Below are positions 15,437-23,359 of a stretch of 64,000 nt of DNA, in pieces (within the stretch, counting starts at the first letter, position 1; every line of letters starts with the position of its first letter). The notes beneath the pieces are model-generated. The model ran no database searches. It saw only the letters and a program-made list of their open reading frames with translations, and was not told the DNA's origin. This DNA is from Fictibacillus barbaricus (GTDB lineage Bacteria > Bacillota > Bacilli > Bacillales > Fictibacillaceae), in NCBI RefSeq assembly GCF_014635025.1, contig NZ_BMCE01000001.1:310001-374000 (forward strand). Direction: 5' to 3'. A program made the position numbers and the translations under genes.

Positions 15437-16909
15437 GTGCTCATAACAGATCCTATCGAGAAAAACGCACGCCTTTACCCTGAAAAATCGGCGATAGAAA
15501 TAGAAGATCAAAAGGTTACCTATCCAGATCTTCTTGAAAACATCCGCCGTATCGCAGCCTTTTTTAGTTATGAGCCGAAAAAAGGATTACAGGGAAAAGC
15601 AGCTCTTTATGTACCGAATGGAATACCGTTTTTGCAGTATTTTCTTGGAGCTGTTTCCTCAGGCTGGATCGCGGTACCGCTTGATTTAAAATGGAAGCAA
15701 AGCGAACTTATGGAAAGGCTGCATCAGGCTGAACCTGATGTGATCATTACCACAGAAGAGTACAAGGATCGATTAAGCCTGTGGGAAGGAAAAATAGTGC
15801 TTGTTGCGGATATACCGCAATATGAATCTGAAGAAGCACACACCACAACAGAAGATTCCTTGTTTTATATGGGGTTCACCTCGGGATCGACAGGTATTCC
15901 AAAATGTTTTGTGAGAAACCACCGTTCCTGGGTAAAAAGCTTTGCTTGCAGCAAAGAAGAATTCGGGTTAACTGATCGTGATACCGTGCTTGTTCCGGGA
16001 CCTCTCGTGCATTCGTTATTTTTGTACGCCGCAGTCAGTACTCTATTTTTAGGTGGGACCGTTAAACTGCTGCCTAAATTTTCAGCGGTCAAAACGCTAA
16101 AAGTCCTTCAGGAGAAGCGGGCAACAGCCCTATACGCAGTGCCTACAATGCTTGCGGCCCTTATAAAAGAAATGGAGTCAGCAGGAAATATCCCTTCTTT
16201 AAAGAAAATGATTTCATCCGGTGCCAAATGGGAACCCGGGTTGAAAGACAGGATTCAGCTATACTTTCCAGAGACAGACCTTATTGAGTTTTATGGTGCA
16301 TCAGAATTAAGCTTTGTAAGCTATATCAATCACCGTACAGCTGTACGGAAGCCGTTATCCGTTGGACAGCCTTTTCATAACGTGAAGCTGTCCATTCGCG
16401 ATAAGAATGGAAATGAAGCGGGGCCAAACGATGTGGGAACCCTTTACGTGAAAAGTGACATGCTTTTCTCCCATTATATAAACCGTCCTGATGCAAATAA
16501 AGAGGTATGGAGTGACGATGGCTGGCTGACAGTAGGAGATCTTGCAAAGGCTGATGAAGATGGAGACCTGTATATTATAGGGAGAAGCAACAATATGATT
16601 ATTTCAGGAGGGCAAAACGTCTACCCTGAGGAAATCGAGAAAGTCCTGAATATGATGGAAGGCATTGAAGAAGCCATTGTCTTTGGGACGCCGGACTCGT
16701 ATTGGGGACAAAAAGTTTCAGCTGCTATTCTTGTTGAAGATGATACCCTAACCGTTCGGGATGTTCAGCGTTTTTGCAGAAAGCATCTTTCCGTCTTTAA
16801 AGTACCGAAGCAAGTCATTTTTACAAAGGAGCTTCCCTACACATCCAGTGGAAAGATAGCACGTGCTCAAGTAAAAGAGAGGTACAGCCGAGGAGTCTAC
16901 ACAAAATGA
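15437..16909 (+). CDS. yhfT: Acyl-CoA synthetase (AMP-forming), YhfT-like
   Basis: A 490-residue ANL-family ligase starting at GTG 15437 after AGGAGGA. The AMP-binding P-loop reads FTSGSTGIPKC (about 149-159), followed by EFYGASE (about 283). The hinge region is WLTVGDLAKADEDGDLYIIG and the C-terminal catalytic lysine lies in YTSSGKIAR. It activates a carboxylate as acyl-AMP and then acyl-CoA. In this operon it sits between a biotin importer and a thiolase and is BirA-controlled. The substrate could be a biotin precursor such as a pimelate-like acid or a general fatty acid; the sequence does not decide. Confidence 0.87.
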   Translation: MLITDPIEKNARLYPEKSAIEIEDQKVTYPDLLENIRRIAAFFSYEPKKGLQGKAALYVPNGIPFLQYFLGAVSSGWIAVPLDLKWKQSELMERLHQAEPDVIITTEEYKDRLSLWEGKIVLVADIPQYESEEAHTTTEDSLFYMGFTSGSTGIPKCFVRNHRSWVKSFACSKEEFGLTDRDTVLVPGPLVHSLFLYAAVSTLFLGGTVKLLPKFSAVKTLKVLQEKRATALYAVPTMLAALIKEMESAGNIPSLKKMISSGAKWEPGLKDRIQLYFPETDLIEFYGASELSFVSYINHRTAVRKPLSVGQPFHNVKLSIRDKNGNEAGPNDVGTLYVKSDMLFSHYINRPDANKEVWSDDGWLTVGDLAKADEDGDLYIIGRSNNMIISGGQNVYPEEIEKVLNMMEGIEEAIVFGTPDSYWGQKVSAAILVEDDTLTVRDVQRFCRKHLSVFKVPKQVIFTKELPYTSSGKIARAQVKERYSRGVYTK

Positions 16910-18012
16910 AAAAAGCAGTAATTATAGATGCCAAGCGGACTGTGATCGGAAAAAAAGACGGTTATCTGAAAGGCGTACGCGCAGAAAGCCTTGCAGCTGC
17001 CGTTATAAAAGAAATGATAAAAGCAAACCATGTTCCTGCTGAGGCAATCTCGGATGTTATTTTAGGGAATACTGTTGGCCCTGGCGGGAACATTGCCCGC
17101 TTATCGGCTTTAACAGCTGAACTCCCTCTAAGCGTGCCTGGCGTCAGTGTTGACAGACAATGCGGTTCAGGGCTTGAAGCGGTCAACCTTGCATGCAGGC
17201 TTGTTCAATCAGGAGCGGGTGACATTTATATCGCTGGAGGCACAGAGTCAGTCAGCACCTCGGCATATACGAAGAGAGCACGTTTTTCGCCAGATGCGAT
17301 CGGCGACCCGGATATGGGCGTTGGAGCAGAAAACGTTGCAGAACGCTATCGAATTTCCCGTGAAAAACAGGATGAGTATGCCCTTTTAAGCTATAAAAGA
17401 ACAATCGACTCGATCGAAAGAGACCGTTTTAACAATGAACTCGTGGAGATGAACGGCGTACCATTAACAGATGAGGGAATAAAAGATTTCAAGGCTATTA
17501 ATCGAATTATCAAAAGAGCCCGTCCTGTGTTTAAAGAAAATGGAACAGTGACAGCCGCAAATTCCTGCGGTTTAAACGATGGTGCTTCCGTTGTGCTCAT
17601 CATGACAGAGGAAAAAGCGAAAGAGCTGAACCTCACCCCTAAACTAACATTCGTGGATGCTGTAACCGCAGGAGTAGATCCTATCCTGCCTGGAATTGGA
17701 CCGGTTCCTGCTGTAAGGTCTCTTCTGCAGCGAAACAATCTATCCATAGAAGACATCGATGTTTTTGAGTTGAATGAAGCGTTTGCGGCTCAAGTAGTCG
17801 CATCTGCACAAGAACTTAACATTCCATGGGACAAGATGAATAAAGGCGGTGGGGCGATCGCTTTCGGTCATCCCTATGGAGCATCGGGAGCCATATTGGT
17901 CGCTTCATTGTTAAGAGAAATGGGTACGAAAGACCGCTATGGTGCAGCCACTTTAGGGATCGGCGGCGGACTTGGAATCGCCACGCTATTTGAAAGGTAT
18001 GAGTGTAAATGA
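16906..18012 (+). CDS. yhfS: Thiolase-family enzyme lacking the second catalytic Cys, YhfS-like
   Basis: A 368-residue thiolase overlapping the ligase gene by four bases (ATGA). The nucleophile Cys86 is present in VDRQCGSGLE and His322 in AFGHPYGASG. The C-terminal CxGGG motif, normally a Cys that acts as general base, reads ATLGIGGGLG, with Gly351 in its place (codon GGG). Classical acetoacetyl-CoA thiolases need both cysteines, so chemistry may be altered: hydrolysis, decarboxylative or transferase activity, or a non-condensing role. It is slightly shorter than the usual 390 residues. Fold assignment is certain; reaction uncertain. Confidence 0.85.
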   Translation: MKKAVIIDAKRTVIGKKDGYLKGVRAESLAAAVIKEMIKANHVPAEAISDVILGNTVGPGGNIARLSALTAELPLSVPGVSVDRQCGSGLEAVNLACRLVQSGAGDIYIAGGTESVSTSAYTKRARFSPDAIGDPDMGVGAENVAERYRISREKQDEYALLSYKRTIDSIERDRFNNELVEMNGVPLTDEGIKDFKAINRIIKRARPVFKENGTVTAANSCGLNDGASVVLIMTEEKAKELNLTPKLTFVDAVTAGVDPILPGIGPVPAVRSLLQRNNLSIEDIDVFELNEAFAAQVVASAQELNIPWDKMNKGGGAIAFGHPYGASGAILVASLLREMGTKDRYGAATLGIGGGLGIATLFERYECK

Positions 18013-18395
18013 ATATTAAACAGTGGGAAGGAGCTGTTACGCTTCCTGTATCGATCAAGATAACAAAGGAACTTTTAATGGCTTATGCTGCTGCAACAGG
18101 CACAGATCACACTGCAACAGAAGAGCTAAAGCATGTTCCCCCAGCACTGCCAATGATATTTTATCAATATATGAGCGTGCCTTGGCTTGACGGGCAGTCC
18201 TTTATCCATAAAGAACAAACGTTCGTATATGAATATCCTATCTCAATAGGTGACTTACTTCAATGTACAATTTCCTTAAATTCGGTCGAAAAAAGGCGGC
18301 AATTTCTCGTTTTGCACCAAGAGCTTATCGGCAAAAACGAACAAAATCAAATGGTATTCTCAGCTAAATCCATTCTATTAAAGGAGGCTGAATGA
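18009..18395 (+). CDS. MaoC/FAS1-like dehydratase, N-terminal-half type
   Basis: A 128-residue hot-dog-fold protein overlapping the thiolase by four bases. It has the arrangement of MaoC_dehydrat_N proteins: an N-terminal PVSIKITKELLMAYAAATGT and a central KEQTFVYEYPISIGDLL strand. It has no D-x4-H catalytic pair. Such subunits pair with a catalytic MaoC subunit, which is the very next gene (overlap four bases), to form a two-subunit hydratase/dehydratase, as in HadA/HadB. Confidence 0.75.
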   Translation: MNIKQWEGAVTLPVSIKITKELLMAYAAATGTDHTATEELKHVPPALPMIFYQYMSVPWLDGQSFIHKEQTFVYEYPISIGDLLQCTISLNSVEKRRQFLVLHQELIGKNEQNQMVFSAKSILLKEAE

Positions 18396-18793
18396 TGTCT
18401 TCAGCCTATCAGTTTGGTTCATTGCTGGAACCCATATCTTTAGAGGTTACAGAGGAAATCATTAAACGGTATGGAGATGTTTCGGGGGATCACAACCCTA
18501 TTCATTTTGATGACAATGAGGCTAAGAAACGCGGTTTTTCTGCAAAAATCATACACGGCATGCTTTCTATGGCGATTGCTTCCAAAATTGTGGAACCTCT
18601 TCTAAACGATAGCTTCTGGATAAAGCAATATAACATGAAGTTTATCAAACCCGTTTTTGCAGGTGAAAGGATTTTGGTGTCAGGGTCTGTTTCTCTGGTG
18701 CAAGATGGACAAGTGCTCATTCACGTTCAAGTTTCGAGCCCCACTTATCCACAAGTGGCAAAAGGAGAGTTATGTCTTCAAGTGTATAAGTAA
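18392..18793 (+). CDS. MaoC-like (R)-specific enoyl-CoA hydratase, catalytic subunit
   Basis: A 133-residue hot-dog protein with the hydratase signature GDVSGDHNPIHFDDNEAK. The catalytic D33 and H38 stand in the D-x4-H spacing, and HGMLSMAIASK is the following helix. It begins with GGAGG at good spacing and overlaps the preceding subunit. With the ligase and thiolase it could run hydration of a 2-enoyl-CoA or dehydration of a 3-hydroxyacyl-CoA. It is the last gene of the BirA-box operon; a terminator follows at 18835. Confidence 0.87.
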   Translation: MMSSAYQFGSLLEPISLEVTEEIIKRYGDVSGDHNPIHFDDNEAKKRGFSAKIIHGMLSMAIASKIVEPLLNDSFWIKQYNMKFIKPVFAGERILVSGSVSLVQDGQVLIHVQVSSPTYPQVAKGELCLQVYK

Positions 18794-18826
18794 GATACTT
18801 TATCCACAGTATCAACATAATCCACA
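18745..18826. promoter_or_regulatory. DnaA boxes, left group
   Basis: Two exact TTATCCACA sites at 18745-18753 (inside the MaoC gene) and 18800-18808, plus TAATCCACA (one mismatch) at 18818-18826, all in the same orientation. Confidence 0.55.
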
Positions 18827-18834
18827 GTATTAAA

Positions 18835-18876
18835 AAACCGTCTTTTGTGCCATTCGGCCAAAAGACGGTTTTTTTA
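18835..18876. terminator. Strong bidirectional terminator
   Basis: AAACCGTCTTTTG (18835-18847) pairs exactly with CAAAAGACGGTTT (18859-18871), followed by TTTTT. Confidence 0.9.
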
Positions 18877-18887
18877 CTCGCTCTATT

Positions 18888-19103
18888 CTATAATGTGATC
18901 TCGCTTTCTTCACGGTCAACGATACGCGCACCTTTTTTGCTCGTATAATCTCCGCCAGATGAAGTGAAGATGTTTTGGGCGATTACTGTGTCCATCGCTG
19001 CGTTTACAGCTGCAGGATCAACCGGTTCGATCGGAGCATCCAGTCGGATGGTCACTGTTTTGTTCTCCTGGTTAAGAAACTGCAATTCAAGCACTTTGGC
19101 CAT
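18888..19103 (-). CDS. DUF2922 family small protein
   Basis: A 71-residue protein beginning MAKVLELQFLNQENKTVTI and including VDPAAVNAAMDTVIAQNIF and a C-terminal VDREESEITL. This is the DUF2922 (YvlC-neighbour type) pattern, a small beta-alpha fold of unknown function. Its start follows GGAGGGATATTA. It always appears with a DUF1659 protein, as it does here, 41 bp downstream of that gene. Confidence 0.85.
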   Translation of the reverse strand: MAKVLELQFLNQENKTVTIRLDAPIEPVDPAAVNAAMDTVIAQNIFTSSGGDYTSKKGARIVDREESEITL

Positions 19104-19143
19104 TAATATCCCTCCTTTCCTCTATATTTTCCTCATCATGACA

Positions 19144-19362
19144 TTACGAAAGAATCGCGAATGAATCATTGCGCTTGATCATCACAAGGGGATACACCTG
19201 AAGACCGGATAACGCGTTTGCGACTGCATTAAGCTGGTCAGGAGTCGAAGAAGTCTTTACGTGTGCGAAGTTTTTATACTTCACAACCGGTTTGTTGTCT
19301 GCATCTAATCCACCGTCAAGCTCTAAGCGCATCGCTGAATCAATCAAAGCTGCTGTTGCCAT
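19144..19362 (-). CDS. DUF1659 family small protein
   Basis: The start is ATG 19362 after the perfect site AAAGGAGGTGA; an upstream GTG lies within it. The 72-residue product begins MATAALIDSAMRLELDGGL and contains PDQLNAVANALSGLQ, the DUF1659 pattern. It is the first gene of a two-gene unit with the DUF2922 protein and is divergent from a small sigma factor gene. Function unknown. Confidence 0.85.
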   Translation of the reverse strand: MATAALIDSAMRLELDGGLDADNKPVVKYKNFAHVKTSSTPDQLNAVANALSGLQVYPLVMIKRNDSFAILS

Positions 19363-19447
19363 GTGCCTCACCTCCTTTCACTTCATAAGTTCCAGTGAAG
19401 AGAAATAAGGAGCCATCTTGGCAAAAAAGTTTTAGCACGCTTAATAC

Positions 19448-19561
19448 TTATCCACAATTTAGGTCGATTTACTCAATAATTGGACCTGATCATTTCGAAA
19501 TTCAGAATTTCATAACAAAAATATGTCGATTTTGAGCATTTCAACACCGATCTGTGGATAA
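19448..19561. promoter_or_regulatory. DnaA boxes, right group
   Basis: Exact TTATCCACA at 19448-19456 and its exact reverse complement TGTGGATAA at 19553-19561, in the divergent intergenic region between the DUF1659 and sigma factor genes. Confidence 0.55.
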
Positions 19562-19716
19562 CTCTTCACAACTTTCCCGGCAACTTTTATCGTTCTGCAT
19601 CTTTTTTGCTTCAGCTTTTAAAGAGTGAAGTTTTGTTCCAGATCACCATTTAAAAATATAGTGAGGGTACCGCGGAATTTCCCGAATGTGCGCACATTCA
19701 ACAAGGATGTATTCCC

Positions 19717-20217
19717 ATGAAAAAAATGAACTTTGAAGAAGTTGCCACTATGTTTGATCCTCTCATTAAATCGCAGATTAAACGGTACCACTTAACATCT
19801 CATTTCGATTATTACTATCAAGCTGGTTTACTAGGACTCTGGAAAGCTTATGAAACATTCGACCCTGAAAAAGGACAATTTTCTTCCTATGCCTTCCTGC
19901 TGGTTAGAGGACGTATTTTACAAGAGTTAAGGAATGAGATGAGGAGACAAGAAGTGGAGATCTGCCAAGATCCTCATGAGTCCTTAACGTTTCAGCATCT
20001 TTCGCATCAAGACAGCATTCCTTTATTAGAGGATGAAACACTGAATCAATATTTGATGCATCTCACTGAAAATCAGCAAAGATGGGTGATCCACCGCGTC
20101 TTTCACATGAAAAGTGAAGCTGAGATCGCAGAGGAGTTTGGGACATCGGTCTATGCGGTTAAGTCGTGGAGAAAATCGGCGATTAAAAAATTTCGTACAG
20201 TTTTATTTACCAATTAA
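19717..20217 (+). CDS. Small RNA polymerase sigma factor (sigma-70 family)
   Basis: A 166-residue protein. Region 2 (about 10-75) has DYYYQAGLLGLWKAYETFDP and FSSYAFLLVRGRILQEL. A short linker is followed by region 4 HTH (about 110-160) with AEIAEEFGTSVYAVKSWRKSA. It lacks regions 1 and 3, as in SigO/ComX-like minimal factors. There is no linked anti-sigma gene; the neighbours are the divergent DUF1659/DUF2922 pair and an exporter cluster. The promoter region contains two exact DnaA boxes. Ribosome site AAGGATG. The target promoters are unknown. Confidence 0.85.
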   Translation: MKKMNFEEVATMFDPLIKSQIKRYHLTSHFDYYYQAGLLGLWKAYETFDPEKGQFSSYAFLLVRGRILQELRNEMRRQEVEICQDPHESLTFQHLSHQDSIPLLEDETLNQYLMHLTENQQRWVIHRVFHMKSEAEIAEEFGTSVYAVKSWRKSAIKKFRTVLFTN

Positions 20218-20412
20218 AATAAAACTTTCTTACTACACAATTTTATAGCTATAATTCTATAATTAGGGTATAGTAGAAAACTGTGGGTGAAAAAATTCCT
20301 TTTTTCTCCATAAATGCCAATATAGAAAAAAGCTGCTATTTTTTTAGAATAACAGTGTAATAAGTTGGTAGGACAAAGCTTATATATTTATTAAGAGGGG
20401 GACAACTAAACG

Positions 20413-22044
20413 ATGGAAACACAAGTGAATCAGAGTACTGGAAACAAGAAACGCCCGTTGATCATTGGACTTGCAGTTATTGCGGTTCTTGCAATCGGGG
20501 CAACTGCATATGCGATGTTCGTTGATCTGTCGCCGCGTGAACTGTATTTGAAGTCTGAAATGAACACATTCAAGGCATTGAACGAATCTTTCGAGGACAG
20601 TTTTGAAGATGCACTGGCTCTTCAAGACAAACAGATGGACGAAGCTTATAAGTCTGAAGCCCGCGTTGGAGTAGAGATGGACCCGGGGATGCTTGGAGCA
20701 GGCGGAATGGAAGCGGCTATGATCGGTTCTGTCCTGTCAAATAGTGAAATTAAATTGACAACACAGCACGACCCTAAAAAAGAAGAAGGATCTGCAGACA
20801 TCGCTTTAACGATGAACAATACAGATCTAGTGAAAGCTGAGTTTTACCAGAATAACAAACAAACAGCGGTAAGCGTGCCTGCAGCTTACGATAAGCATGT
20901 TTACTTCCCGAACAATCAGTTTGGTGACGTTATGCGCAAGTTCGATCCAGCCTACCAAGGGATGGAGAAGCTTGAGAACTTCTTTAAAGCGGTTGAAGGC
21001 GACATAAGTGAAAAAGCGCGTGATGAAGCGTTCCAGGAATTTGCAAAAGTATATGCTGACAGTGTGAAAGACGAAAACGTAAAATTAAAAGACAATGTTG
21101 AATTTAAAGGTGAGAAGCTTCGTGAATTAACCGTTTCTCTATCTGAAAAAGAAACAAAAACACTTCTTGTGAATTTTATTGAAAAGATTGAAAAAGACGA
21201 CGAAATCCTTGATGCGGTCGCTGAACAAGCGGCATTGCAAGGCGGACTTCCAACTGGCACAATGGCACCAACAGGTTCAATGAGCAAGGAAGAAGCGAAA
21301 AAAGAACTGAAAAAAGTTTTAGCTGATGCGAAAAAAGCAATCAATGATGATCTAGAGATCCCAGGCGGTATGAAGCAAGTGGTAATCGTCGATGGAGATG
21401 ATAAAGTAGTAAGCCGTGACCTGTCCATGAAGATTGGTGCGAACGGTGAAGAAGCTGTTCCGATGAACTATAAGTCTGAGAGCTGGACGAAGGATGAAAC
21501 AACAAATTCTTCTTGGGTTCTTAACGCGGGTCCTGAAGGCGAAACACTGCTTGTAGATGTGAAAATGGAAAGTGAGCCAAAAGGTAAAGAAGGCAAGAAG
21601 CGCGACATTAAAGCAAAATTTGAAATGACTGAAAACGGAACAACAGAAGGTATCGGATTCCATATTAAAGGTGAAGGTACAAGCAAGAAGTCTAAATGGA
21701 CAGCACAGCTTGTTCCGGCAGGTGATGCACCGATGGAACTTCCGGATATGACGGTTGAGGTCGAGCATACAGGTGATCAGAACCTTGACAAAGATTATGC
21801 GAACCACGATTACAAAGTAACTCTAATCGGCAACGATCCTTCGATGGGTGACATCAATGTTGGATTAAACATCAAAACTAAGACAACGTTCGGTGAAAAG
21901 CTGAAGTTCCCTGAGCTGAGCAAAGGGAAAGCAGAAAACATCGCTGAGATGAGTGATGCTGAAATGATGGGCATGATGTCCGAAATTCAACGCAACATCG
22001 AGCAGTTTATTGGTGAGAACGCTCAAATGTTTCAAGGACTATAA
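20413..22044 (+). CDS. Membrane-anchored extracellular protein, DUF6583-like
   Basis: A 543-residue protein with an uncleaved N-terminal anchor (PLIIGLAVIAVLAIGATAYA, about 15-34). A large acidic extracellular region follows, rich in Lys/Glu and beta-strand-like repeats. A Gly/Met-rich stretch lies near 90-105 and ends at MSDAEMMGMMSEIQRN. The resemblance is to Bacillus DUF6583 proteins of unknown role. Ribosome site AAGAGGGGG. It precedes a three-gene ABC-2 exporter but a terminator intervenes (22056), so the link may be partial read-through. Confidence 0.65.
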   Translation: METQVNQSTGNKKRPLIIGLAVIAVLAIGATAYAMFVDLSPRELYLKSEMNTFKALNESFEDSFEDALALQDKQMDEAYKSEARVGVEMDPGMLGAGGMEAAMIGSVLSNSEIKLTTQHDPKKEEGSADIALTMNNTDLVKAEFYQNNKQTAVSVPAAYDKHVYFPNNQFGDVMRKFDPAYQGMEKLENFFKAVEGDISEKARDEAFQEFAKVYADSVKDENVKLKDNVEFKGEKLRELTVSLSEKETKTLLVNFIEKIEKDDEILDAVAEQAALQGGLPTGTMAPTGSMSKEEAKKELKKVLADAKKAINDDLEIPGGMKQVVIVDGDDKVVSRDLSMKIGANGEEAVPMNYKSESWTKDETTNSSWVLNAGPEGETLLVDVKMESEPKGKEGKKRDIKAKFEMTENGTTEGIGFHIKGEGTSKKSKWTAQLVPAGDAPMELPDMTVEVEHTGDQNLDKDYANHDYKVTLIGNDPSMGDINVGLNIKTKTTFGEKLKFPELSKGKAENIAEMSDAEMMGMMSEIQRNIEQFIGENAQMFQGL

Positions 22045-22055
22045 TCTATAATAAG

Positions 22056-22100
22056 AAGGACAGAGATAACTTAAGATAAAGTTGATCTTTGTCCTTTTTT
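22056..22100 (+). terminator. Intrinsic terminator, possibly leaky
   Basis: AAGGACA (22056-22062) pairs with TGTCCTT (22090-22096) followed by TTTT; the loop is long (27 nt). Confidence 0.6.
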
Positions 22101-22129
22101 AAAACTTCTTATGCGAAAGGAACAACACT

Positions 22130-23359
22130 ATGAGGCAAACGCTACTTATTGCCCATCTAACCGTGAAATGCTGGCTGAAGCAACCGTTTCCGCTCTTTGC
22201 GATGATGCTGTTTCCGATTCTGCTGCTTGGCATCACATACCTCGGACTCAAACCCCTTTTACAAGATAAACAGTGGGTCGAGCCCTTCTCAGTCGCGATT
22301 GTGGATGAAGATAACACCTTTGAAACGAAGCTGCTGATGAAGCAGTATAAAGAATCAGAAGAACTGCAAAGCGTCCTTTCTTTTAAAAAAACGGATGCTG
22401 GAGAAGCAAGTGAACTGCTGGCTGCAAATAAGATTGCTGGCATCGTCATCGTGCCCGATGGTTTTACAAAAGGAATACGTCATGGTAAAAACATTCCGGT
22501 ATCGGTGATCGGTAATCCTGAACGCCCTTTTCAAGCTGAATTGCTGCAGCAGGTGATGGTGTCGAATGCGAACTTGATCTCATCTGCACAAAGCGGAGCG
22601 AACGCTGCTTTTCATTATTTGCGTAAGATGGGACTGCCATCCGATGAATTTAGGACGTACAGAGATGCGATCATCACCGATTTTACGCTTCAAGCACTAA
22701 ACCGGAACAAAATATATGAAACCGAAACATTGAGTGCGTTAGGCGGAATTACGTCACTAGAGTTTTATAGTGTGTCAGGCGTATTGATTTTGTTGATGAT
22801 AGGCGGTTTGTTTGGCATGAGCTTAACGGCAAGAAGTGAACAAGCAGCCCTCCGGGAAAGGCTTTCGCTCCAAGGTGTAAGGTCAGGGGTGTTTTTCATA
22901 AGTAATGTTCTTTCAGTTTTTGTATTGCTTGTTATACAGGCAATTATTCTAGTATCGCTTTTTTACAGCGTGACAAAAACATGGAGCATACCTGCAACCG
23001 TTATTCTTCTAGCGTATTGTTTATCGGTCTCCTCGTTATTTGCGGTCTGTCAGGAGCTTTTTCAGCAAAACGGTGCGAAGTGGGGAGCGGGTATCATACT
23101 TGTGACAGGAATAACCGCAACGAGCGGAAGTGTGCTGCCAATATCCTATCTGCCGGAAATATGGCGCAGCATGAGTTTTCTTAATGTGCTGCACCACTCG
23201 CACAGCGGACTCGTGGATACGCTCTTTGCTGACAGTGTCTCATGGACTCTTGTGGGACTTCTGCTGAGCTTTTCGGTCGTATTTTGGATTCTGGGATTTA
23301 TTATTATTACAATAAAGAAGAGGTTGCCATGGTCTGGACAATTGCCATTACACGTATAA
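22130..23359 (+). CDS. ABC-2 type exporter permease (subunit 1)
   Basis: A 409-residue permease. One helix near residue 20-45 is followed by a large extracellular domain (about 50-215). Five or six helices fill the C-terminal half (about 220-400), the YhgE/ABC2_membrane_3 layout. The extracellular part contains FSVAIVDEDNTFETK, typical of this family. It is translationally coupled to the next permease by a 31-bp overlap and shares an operon with an ATPase, forming a heterodimeric exporter. The substrate could be an antimicrobial, lipid or protein; nothing in sequence decides. Confidence 0.85.
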   Translation: MRQTLLIAHLTVKCWLKQPFPLFAMMLFPILLLGITYLGLKPLLQDKQWVEPFSVAIVDEDNTFETKLLMKQYKESEELQSVLSFKKTDAGEASELLAANKIAGIVIVPDGFTKGIRHGKNIPVSVIGNPERPFQAELLQQVMVSNANLISSAQSGANAAFHYLRKMGLPSDEFRTYRDAIITDFTLQALNRNKIYETETLSALGGITSLEFYSVSGVLILLMIGGLFGMSLTARSEQAALRERLSLQGVRSGVFFISNVLSVFVLLVIQAIILVSLFYSVTKTWSIPATVILLAYCLSVSSLFAVCQELFQQNGAKWGAGIILVTGITATSGSVLPISYLPEIWRSMSFLNVLHHSHSGLVDTLFADSVSWTLVGLLLSFSVVFWILGFIIITIKKRLPWSGQLPLHV

